Positions 58,036 to 64,000 of a stretch of 64,000 bases of DNA are shown here, one piece after another. The translations under genes and the position numbers were made by a program. The DNA lies in assembly GCA_025548565.1 (NCBI GenBank), contig JAJLPB010000009.1, forward strand, positions 124,001 to 188,000. Reading direction: 5' to 3'. Origin of the DNA: Rugamonas sp. A1-17 (GTDB lineage: Bacteria > Pseudomonadota > Gammaproteobacteria > Burkholderiales > Burkholderiaceae_D). The notes beneath the pieces are model-generated. The model ran no database searches. It was given only the letters and a program-made list of their open reading frames with translations, and was not told the origin of the DNA. Position 1 is the first letter of the stretch. Each line of letters begins with the position of its first letter.

Positions 58036-60123
58036 ATGCTAGAAATCCTTGAACGCATCGCCCCGGACAGCAACGACATCGGCCTGATGGTCGAGCTGTT
58101 CGACACCCTGCGCCCGCAACGCGCCACCGACGGCGCGCGCGCCACCGCCAACGTCCGCACCCTGTGCCAGCTATTGAAGGGCAACCCCGCCCACGCGCGG
58201 GCGCTGGGCCGCTACGCGCGCACGCTGCTGTCCAGCCGCCGCCACGCCAGCCTGTACACCGAGATCGGCGTACTGTCCAACGACGGCTTCTTCACCGAAT
58301 TCAAGCGCCGCATCGCCTACCGCATCCTGCCGCCCGCGCTGGGCGACGAGTACCTGAGCGACGCGCTCGACCAGGTGGTCTACAAGCGCACCGACCACGT
58401 CTGGATCGCCGCCGTGCCGGCCGCCGACTGGCTGGCCCTGATCGACGTGATCAGCCTGCACGACGAGGAAGAACAACCGCAGCTGATGCTGCCCGGCCTG
58501 CTGGAGGCGATCCGCACGCTGTCCTACCGCGTGTGCGCGATCGGCCTGGAACCCAAGCTGACCAATTTCCACACCGAGATGGAGACCTACGAATCGCCGT
58601 TCATGGTGCAGAACTTCGAGGTCAACGCCTATCTCGACAACTACCAGCGCATGTTGGCCGGCGACGAGGCCGCGCTGGAAGACGCGCGCCACCTGCTGGT
58701 GATGCTGGACCAGTGCGACGGCGTGGTGGCCAAGATCCGCAAGAAGGCGCTGAGCCAGGGCACCAGCATCGCCCTGACCTACCTGCTGGTGACGCTGACG
58801 CAAAGCATCGACCGCCTGCGCAAGCTGCTGTTCCTGGTGGACGTCAGCGGCGAACTGCCGGCCGCCGCCGCGGCCGAGCTCAACCTGCTGGCCGCCACCC
58901 ACGCGCCGCACCAGCAGGAGGGGCCGCCCAGCCCGCGCCGCAGCGCCGCCGTCGGCCTGGGCCTGGAGCTGATCAAGGCGCACAACCACAAGTACCAGCT
59001 GCGCGACCTGATGCACGATAATATCGACCTGCTGGCGCGCAACGTCACCGAGAACGCCAGCCACACCGGCGAGCACTACGTGGCCAGCCAGCGCAAGGAG
59101 CTGACCGGCATGTTCGTGTCGTCGGCCGGCGCCGGCGTGGTGATCGGCTTCATGGCGCTGTTCAAGATCCTGATGTCCTACCTGCGCGCCGCGCCGCTGG
59201 TCGAAGCCTTCCTGTTCAGCATGAACTACTCGCTGGGCTTCATGTTCATCCACTTGCTGCACTTCACGGTGGCCACCAAGCAGCCGGCGATGACGGCCTC
59301 GCGCATCGCGGCCGGCCTGCACAGCAAGGACGGGCGCAACATCGACATCGACAGCATGGCCGAGCTGTGCGTCAAGGTGATCCGCACGCAGAACATGGCG
59401 GTGCTGGGCAACCTGGCCACCGCCATCCCCACCGCCTGGCTGATCGCGCTGGCCTGGCCGTGGCTGACCGGCCACCACCTGGTGTCGCCGGAAAAGGCCA
59501 TGCGCCTGCTGCACGACATCGACCCGATCCACGGCCCGACGCTGATCTACGCCGCCATCGCCGGCGTCTGCCTGTTCGTGGCCGGCCTGATCTCCGGCTA
59601 CTACGACAACAAGGCGCTGTACACCCGCTGGTCGCAGCGCATCGCGCAGCTGCGCGGCCTGCGCTGGCTGCTGGGGCCGGAACGCCTGGCGCGCCTGGGC
59701 GTCTACATGGAGAACAACCTCGGCGGCCTGATGGGCAATTTCTTCTTCGGCATCCTGCTCGGCGTGATGCCGCTGCTGGGATTTTTGCTGGGCCTGCCGC
59801 TGGACATCCGCCACGTGACGTTCTCATCAGCCAACTTTGCGACGGCCATGGTGGGACTGGATTACCATGTCAGCTGGGAACTGGTGCTGACCTCGGTGGC
59901 CGGTTTCCTGGCCATCGGCACGGTCAACCTGCTGGTCAGCTTCGGGCTGGCGCTGTGGGTGGCGCTGCGTTCGCGCCAGGCGCGCTTCAAGCAGGGCTGG
60001 CAGCTGCTCAAGGCCATGGGCCGCCGGTTCCGCCAGGGGCCAGTATCGTTCTTCTTCGGTTCCGAGGCCGAGGAAGCGGAGTTGTCCGAAACAGTGGTCG
60101 CGACGGAGAAGGCCTCTAAATGA
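58036..60123 (+). CDS. Gcr-type membrane protein (annotated in databases as a site-specific recombinase)
   Basis: A 695-residue protein that matches the 'site-specific recombinase' Gcr family by its layout: a helical N-terminal half (about 1-340; TANVRTLCQLLKGNPAHARA, QKEVYKRTDH-like segments) and a C-terminal membrane half with several hydrophobic helices (GMFVSSAGAGVVIGFMALFK, AAIAGVCLFVAGLISGYYDN, FFFGILLGVMPLLGFLLGLP). The many helices do not look like a recombinase. An in-frame TTG at 57976 would overlap the promoter, so ATG 58036 is preferred. It overlaps the PLD gene by ATGA. Confidence 0.85.
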   Translation: MLEILERIAPDSNDIGLMVELFDTLRPQRATDGARATANVRTLCQLLKGNPAHARALGRYARTLLSSRRHASLYTEIGVLSNDGFFTEFKRRIAYRILPPALGDEYLSDALDQVVYKRTDHVWIAAVPAADWLALIDVISLHDEEEQPQLMLPGLLEAIRTLSYRVCAIGLEPKLTNFHTEMETYESPFMVQNFEVNAYLDNYQRMLAGDEAALEDARHLLVMLDQCDGVVAKIRKKALSQGTSIALTYLLVTLTQSIDRLRKLLFLVDVSGELPAAAAAELNLLAATHAPHQQEGPPSPRRSAAVGLGLELIKAHNHKYQLRDLMHDNIDLLARNVTENASHTGEHYVASQRKELTGMFVSSAGAGVVIGFMALFKILMSYLRAAPLVEAFLFSMNYSLGFMFIHLLHFTVATKQPAMTASRIAAGLHSKDGRNIDIDSMAELCVKVIRTQNMAVLGNLATAIPTAWLIALAWPWLTGHHLVSPEKAMRLLHDIDPIHGPTLIYAAIAGVCLFVAGLISGYYDNKALYTRWSQRIAQLRGLRWLLGPERLARLGVYMENNLGGLMGNFFFGILLGVMPLLGFLLGLPLDIRHVTFSSANFATAMVGLDYHVSWELVLTSVAGFLAIGTVNLLVSFGLALWVALRSRQARFKQGWQLLKAMGRRFRQGPVSFFFGSEAEEAELSETVVATEKASK

Positions 60124-61511
60124 ACCTTGCGCGCATGCGGTGCTGGCTGCCCCTCTGCCTGATGTGCTGGGGTCTGCTGGGCGCATGCGCGTCGCTGCCC
60201 AACGTGACGGCGATGAGCGACAAGCTGGAGCCGGCCGCCGTGCCCAGCGTGCAGGGCGTCAACGGCAGCCTGAGCCCCGAGCGCGGCAAGGCCTTGCTGG
60301 CCAAGCGCTGGCCCAAGGCGACGCTGGACCTGCAGGCCCAGGCCGCGCTGGAGGAAGCCGCCACCGGCGTGCCCCTCATCGCCGGCAACAAGTGCACGCT
60401 GCTGTTCGACGGTCCGCAGACCATGACGGAGATGCTCAAGGCCATCAACGCCGCGCGCAACCACATCAACCTGGAAACCTATATCTTCGACCAGGACGAG
60501 CTGGGCCTGAAGTTCGCCGACGCACTGATCGACAAGCAGCGGCAAGGGGTCACGGTCAACATCCTGTACGACAGCGTCGGCACCATCGGCGTGCCGGCGG
60601 CGTTCTTCGACCGCATGCGCAAGGCCGGCATCCACCTGGTCGAATTCAACCCGGTCAACCCCGCCAAGCTGAGCGGCGACAGCTGGAAGCTCAACAACCG
60701 CGACCACCGCAAGGTGCTGATTGTCGACGGCAAGGTCGCCTTCACCGGCGGCATCAACATCAGCGCCACGTACGCGCGCAGCTCGCTGTTCCGCTCCTCG
60801 GCCCGGCCGACCGACAAGTCGCAGGTGGGCTGGCGCGACACCCACATCAAGGTCGAAGGGCCGGCGGTGCAGGCCTTCCAGTGGCTGTTCGTGCGGCACT
60901 GGGTGGCGCAGGACAAGGATGATCTGGCGGACGCCGACTACTTCCCCAAGCCGGTGGTGGCCGGCGACAAGGTGGTGCGCGTGCTGGGCAGCGACCCCGG
61001 CGGCAAGTTCGAGATCTACAAGGCCTACAACCTGGCGATCCAGGAAGCCAGGAAGAGCATCCACATCACCTCGGCCTACTTCGTGCCTGACCGGCAGACG
61101 GTGGAGGCGCTGATGGCCGCCGCGCGGCGCGGGGTGGACGTCAAGATCGTGCTGCCGGGCGTGTCCGACAGCGGGCTGGTGTTCTACGCCGGCCACGCCT
61201 TCTACGACGATTTGCTGGAAAGCGGCGTGCAGATCTACCAGCTAAAGCTGGCGGTATTGCACGCCAAGACCGCCGTCATCGACGGCAACTGGTCGACGGT
61301 CGGCTCGACCAACATCGACACCCGCAGCTTCCTGCACAACAGCGAGCTCAACGTGGTGGTCATGGGCGACGTCTTCGGCACCGAGATGGAGAAAGCCTTC
61401 CAGGAAGACCTGCGCGACTCGGTGCAAGTGACGCTGGAAAGCTGGCGCCACCGTCCGTGGTCAGACCGCCTGCGCGAATTCGCCGCCCGCTTCATGAACT
61501 ACTGGCTCTAA
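60120..61511 (+). CDS. Phospholipase D-like lipoprotein (cardiolipin synthase-like)
   Basis: A 463-residue protein with a lipobox LLGAC (Cys23) and two HKD motifs: NNRDHRKVLIVDGKVAFTGG and LAVLHAKTAVIDGNWSTVGS then NIDTRSF. This is the phosphatidyltransferase/PLD core used in cardiolipin synthase. The lipoprotein anchor and the pairing with the Gcr-type membrane protein (ATGA overlap) suggest a periplasmic lipid role. A typical ClsA has N-terminal membrane helices instead, so this is a ClsC/phospholipase-type variant. Confidence 0.92.
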   Translation: MNLARMRCWLPLCLMCWGLLGACASLPNVTAMSDKLEPAAVPSVQGVNGSLSPERGKALLAKRWPKATLDLQAQAALEEAATGVPLIAGNKCTLLFDGPQTMTEMLKAINAARNHINLETYIFDQDELGLKFADALIDKQRQGVTVNILYDSVGTIGVPAAFFDRMRKAGIHLVEFNPVNPAKLSGDSWKLNNRDHRKVLIVDGKVAFTGGINISATYARSSLFRSSARPTDKSQVGWRDTHIKVEGPAVQAFQWLFVRHWVAQDKDDLADADYFPKPVVAGDKVVRVLGSDPGGKFEIYKAYNLAIQEARKSIHITSAYFVPDRQTVEALMAAARRGVDVKIVLPGVSDSGLVFYAGHAFYDDLLESGVQIYQLKLAVLHAKTAVIDGNWSTVGSTNIDTRSFLHNSELNVVVMGDVFGTEMEKAFQEDLRDSVQVTLESWRHRPWSDRLREFAARFMNYWL

Positions 61512-61555
61512 CCGCGAGTCATTCCCGCCATAGCAGCCCGGCGCGCTCAGCATGG

Positions 61556-61575
61556 GTTCCCGCGTGCGCGGGAAC
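61556..61575. repeat. Extragenic palindrome GTTCCCGC-GTGC-GCGGGAAC
   Basis: An 8-bp perfect stem with a 4-nt loop; a half-copy (ATTCCCGCC) lies near 61521. Palindromic TTCCCGC/GCGGGAA elements are widespread extragenic repeats in betaproteobacteria; this is the only full copy I saw in this window. It may also terminate the convergent genes at 61511 and 61582. Confidence 0.6.
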
Positions 61576-61581
61576 GACGGG

Positions 61582-62400
61582 TCAGGCTTCGGCGGTCAGC
61601 GACCAGGCGTCGCCGCTGCGCTGGAAGCGCTCGGTGTGCGAGACTTCGAAGCTGCCCGTGCCATCCACCCAGCTGTAGCGCTGCACTTCCACCTTGTCGT
61701 GCTCGACGCGGATGACGTTGAAGGAATTCGATTCGCCCCGCCCGCGCGTGGACGTGGCCGTGCCGGCCTGCACCATCAGGGCCGCGTAGCCGCTGATCTC
61801 GTAACGCTGCGCGGTGTTGTGCGCATGGCTCACGTGCAGATGCCCCGCCAGCAGCAAGTCCACGCCGCACTCGGCAAACGCCCGCATCGCCAGCGGCGCA
61901 CGGTTGACCAGGTCGCCCTCGTCGAGCGAGTCCGGCATGTCGAACGGGTGGTGGGTGACGACAATGCGCGTCAGGTGCGGATCCACCGCGCTCATGCGGC
62001 GATGGATCTGGTCGATCTGCTCATGGTTGATGCGCCCGTCCTTGAAGGTCAGCGAACGCGCGGTGTTGATGCCCAGCACGGCGATCTCGTCGTCCACATA
62101 TTCCGGCGTCAGGTCCAGCGTGACATAGCGCGTGTACTTGCGCAGCGGCGCCAGGAAACGACTGGCGACGTTGTACAAGGGGATGTCGTGATTGCCCGGC
62201 ACCACGATCTGCGGCCCCGGCAAGGTGTCCAGGAAGGCCCGCGCCGCCTGGAACTCCTCGGTCCTGGCGCGCTGCGTCAGGTCGCCGGACACCACCACCA
62301 CGTCCGGCGCCAGGCTGGCGGTCAAGGCTTGCAGCGGGCGCAGCAGCTTGTGGTCGACGCGGCCGAAATGCAGGTCGGATAAATGTACGATGGTGCGCAT
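61582..62400 (-). CDS. Metallophosphoesterase
   Basis: A 272-residue calcineurin-like phosphoesterase with the full metal set: SDLHFGRVD, SGDLTQRA, VPGNHDIP, VVTHHPFD and LLAGHLHVSH. It is of the cAMP-phosphodiesterase/Icc-like group, which includes CpdA-like enzymes; the substrate could be a cyclic nucleotide or a lipid-linked pyrophosphate. It is the last gene of a PAP2-DGK-metallophosphoesterase unit (9-nt gap), which hints at phospholipid or isoprenoid-phosphate work. Confidence 0.9.
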   Translation of the reverse strand: MRTIVHLSDLHFGRVDHKLLRPLQALTASLAPDVVVVSGDLTQRARTEEFQAARAFLDTLPGPQIVVPGNHDIPLYNVASRFLAPLRKYTRYVTLDLTPEYVDDEIAVLGINTARSLTFKDGRINHEQIDQIHRRMSAVDPHLTRIVVTHHPFDMPDSLDEGDLVNRAPLAMRAFAECGVDLLLAGHLHVSHAHNTAQRYEISGYAALMVQAGTATSTRGRGESNSFNVIRVEHDKVEVQRYSWVDGTGSFEVSHTERFQRSGDAWSLTAEA

Positions 62401-62409
62401 GCTGGCCTC

Positions 62410-63297
62410 CTAGTCCGGAACGATGACGCTCAACGCCCCCGCCCGCGAGCGGTAGCACAACGGCGGTTTCATCAGCGAGACTTCGCCGTCGGTGGCCACG
62501 CGCATGTGATGGTGGCGCGTCTCGATGGTCAGCTCCGACGCCGACAGCACGTCGAAATCGCGCGTCTGCCCCAGCTTGCCGAGCATGGCGCGCACGCCGT
62601 AGCGCAGCAGCCCCAGCCGCGATGGCTTCTGCGCCACGTACAAACAAAGCTTGCCGCTATCGAGTCCCGCGCGCGCGCCCAGCGTCAGGCCCTGCTGGTA
62701 TTCATTGTTGCCGATGAAGACGAAGGGCGTGCGGCGCAGATGCTCCTCGCCGTTGATCTTCAGCCGCACGTTCATGAACGGGAAGCGCCGCAGCGCCGCG
62801 AACAGCGCGCGCCCGAACGCCGGCCACTTGCTGCGGCCCAGATGGCGCTGCTGCTGTTCGCGGTCGCGCACGATGTCGGGATAAATGCCCAGGCCCGAGT
62901 TGTTGAGGAAGATGCGGCCGTTGACCTCGCCCACGTCCACGCGGCACACCCGGCCCCGCACCACATTGGCCACGGCCGCGTCCAGATCCAGCGGTATCTT
63001 CAGGTCCTTGGCGAAGTGGTTCAGCGTGCCCAGCGGCAGAACGCCGAGCCGCGTATCCGTGCCGGCCAGCACCGAGGCCACCGCGTTGATGGTGCCGTCG
63101 CCGCCGCCCGCCACCACCACCGGCGCGCCCTCGGCCACGGCCCGCCCGGCGCGCGCGATCATCTCCGCGCCGCTCTTGGCCAGCGTGATGTCGGGCTCGA
63201 CGCCGTGGCCGCGGAATTTCTCCGTCAGCGCGGCGACCCAGCCGCCGCAGTAGCCCTGCCCCGCGCCGGCGTTGACGATGACAACGATGCTGTCCAG
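62410..63297 (-). CDS. Diacylglycerol kinase family lipid kinase (probable CTG start)
   Basis: A 295-residue DagK/YegS-like lipid kinase, phosphorylating diacylglycerol or a related lipid at the inner membrane. The ATP motif is VVAGGGDGTINAVASVLAG, with PLGTLNHFAKDLKIPLDLDA next and a C-terminal beta sandwich. The frame is protein-like upstream of the first ATG (at 63162): DSIVVIVNAGAGQGYCGGW precedes it. The only start that fits is CTG at 63297, six bases after a GGAG. Neither ATG, GTG nor TTG is available in this frame beyond 63162. The PAP2 gene ends 19 nt upstream. Confidence 0.85.
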   Translation of the reverse strand: MDSIVVIVNAGAGQGYCGGWVAALTEKFRGHGVEPDITLAKSGAEMIARAGRAVAEGAPVVVAGGGDGTINAVASVLAGTDTRLGVLPLGTLNHFAKDLKIPLDLDAAVANVVRGRVCRVDVGEVNGRIFLNNSGLGIYPDIVRDREQQQRHLGRSKWPAFGRALFAALRRFPFMNVRLKINGEEHLRRTPFVFIGNNEYQQGLTLGARAGLDSGKLCLYVAQKPSRLGLLRYGVRAMLGKLGQTRDFDVLSASELTIETRHHHMRVATDGEVSLMKPPLCYRSRAGALSVIVPD

Positions 63298-63316
63298 TGG
63301 ATTCTCCGTAAACGGT

Positions 63317-64000
63317 TTATAAGGTTTTGGCTTCGCGCCGGCGGCGCAGCGTCGAGATCGCCGTGATGCACACCGCCAGCCACGCGACGCTCTCGGCCAT
63401 CGCCGCCAGCACGTCGCTGAGGTAATGGGCGCCCAGGTAGACGCGGCTCAACGCCACCAACAATATCATCATGACACAAGCCACCGCCGCACCCAGCCGC
63501 ACATGCCAGTGCGGCCGCGCGATCATCACATAGCTCGCCAGCAGGCCGTAGTACAAGGTCGCCACCGACGCGTGGCCGCTGGGGAAGCTGTACGTCGCCA
63601 GGCTCACCAGCGGTTCGTCGAACATCGGCCGCACGCGCTGGAAGTGGTATTTCAGCGCCACATTCAGCATCGCGCCGGTGGGCACGGCCACCAGCAGCGC
63701 CAGCAGCCAGTAGCGCGCCCGCGCGCGCCAGAAATACCAGCCCAGCGCCGCCACCAGCACCACCATGCCCACGCCGGTATGCACCAGCGACACGCCCAGC
63801 ATAAAGCTGGTCAGCGGTTCGAAGGCGCGCGCATGGAACCAGTGCGCCACCTGCGCGTCCAGCACGGTGATCGCCTCCTTGCCCATCACATCCTCGGCCA
63901 GTTCGCCGAAAATCGCCACAGACAGCACCAGCAGGACCAGTCCCGCGGTCAGATGCAGGCCGAATTCGCCTCCCGGCGACAGTCTTGCTTCAATGAAACG
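63317..64000 (-). CDS. PAP2 family phosphatase (partial, runs off the window)
   Basis: A type-2 phosphatidic-acid phosphatase-like membrane protein. Motifs KYHFQRVRP, SFPSGHASV and SRVYLGAHYLSD form the complete catalytic triad set; six hydrophobic helices are visible. The frame stays open to the window end (RFIEARLSPGGEFGLHL at the edge), so the start lies beyond 64000; the ATG at 63928 is internal. It is first in a unit with the lipid kinase and metallophosphoesterase, suggesting a linked role in diacylglycerol/phosphatidate turnover. Confidence 0.9.
   Translation of the reverse strand, partial: RFIEARLSPGGEFGLHLTAGLVLLVLSVAIFGELAEDVMGKEAITVLDAQVAHWFHARAFEPLTSFMLGVSLVHTGVGMVVLVAALGWYFWRARARYWLLALLVAVPTGAMLNVALKYHFQRVRPMFDEPLVSLATYSFPSGHASVATLYYGLLASYVMIARPHWHVRLGAAVACVMMILLVALSRVYLGAHYLSDVLAAMAESVAWLAVCITAISTLRRRREAKTL

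Overview
The window is about 64 kb of GC-rich, densely packed chromosome. Its gene families point to a betaproteobacterium of the Oxalobacteraceae type (Massilia, Duganella or Janthinobacterium-like). These families include PHA phasins, a KGG stress protein, a Gcr-type membrane protein, a YqjD/YqjE/YqjK-like cluster and many two-component and cyclic-di-GMP proteins. I infer this from families only. I see no rRNA, tRNA, CRISPR array, transposase or phage block.

Layout. 0-5 kb: YaeQ (partial), formyltetrahydrofolate deformylase, a quinone-reductase-like MDR enzyme, a phasin, a KGG protein, and a divergent inositol-monophosphatase-like gene facing an AraC regulator. 5-8 kb: a modABC-modE molybdate operon with a recognisable ModE operator upstream of modA. 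8-13.5 kb: small regulators and enzymes (AraC, cupin, VOC, YgjP-like peptidase, LOG, TetR, PhaF-like phasin). 13.7-18.9 kb: a histidine kinase followed by a very large REC-REC-GAF-PAS-GGDEF-EAL-REC protein. 19-22 kb: a lipase and a GMC oxidoreductase with a Tat-exported small subunit. 22.3-23.4 kb: an unusual GIY-YIG protein preceded by a 50-residue coupled ORF. 23.4-29.8 kb: TrmJ, SuhB, a RhlE-type helicase, hydroxypyruvate isomerase and several uncharacterised genes. 30-37.4 kb: a tightly coupled signalling operon (EAL-REC, small module, HDOD, PAS kinase, REC with degenerate HD-GYP, REC) facing a paralogous kinase. 37.5-57 kb: mainly envelope and stress genes (OmpA, BON, glycine-zipper, DUF3309, DUF883, DUF4398, ferritin-like, AsmA, patatin, porin) and a Crp/Fnr-type regulator. 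58-64 kb: a Gcr-type membrane protein with a phospholipase-D lipoprotein, then PAP2, diacylglycerol kinase and metallophosphoesterase genes.

The strongest unexplained signal is regulatory. Seven intergenic copies of a 14-bp palindrome, GTNCG-N4-CGNAC, lie between 39.3 and 58.0 kb. Each is exactly 22 nt from a -10-like hexamer, which puts the centre at -41.5, the class II position of CRP/FNR activators. They sit upstream of ompA-like, BON, glycine-zipper, DUF4398-OmpA-ferritin, small membrane protein and Gcr genes. One lies in front of the Crp/Fnr-type gene itself, whose recognition helix differs from CRP. I infer a self-regulated envelope-stress regulon. The second notable system is the 30-36 kb operon, where an EAL protein is co-encoded with a degenerate HD-GYP response regulator, a kinase and an HDOD protein.

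Start sites were chosen from Shine-Dalgarno spacing, family length and overlaps. Non-ATG starts are noted individually, including a probable CTG start for the diacylglycerol kinase gene.
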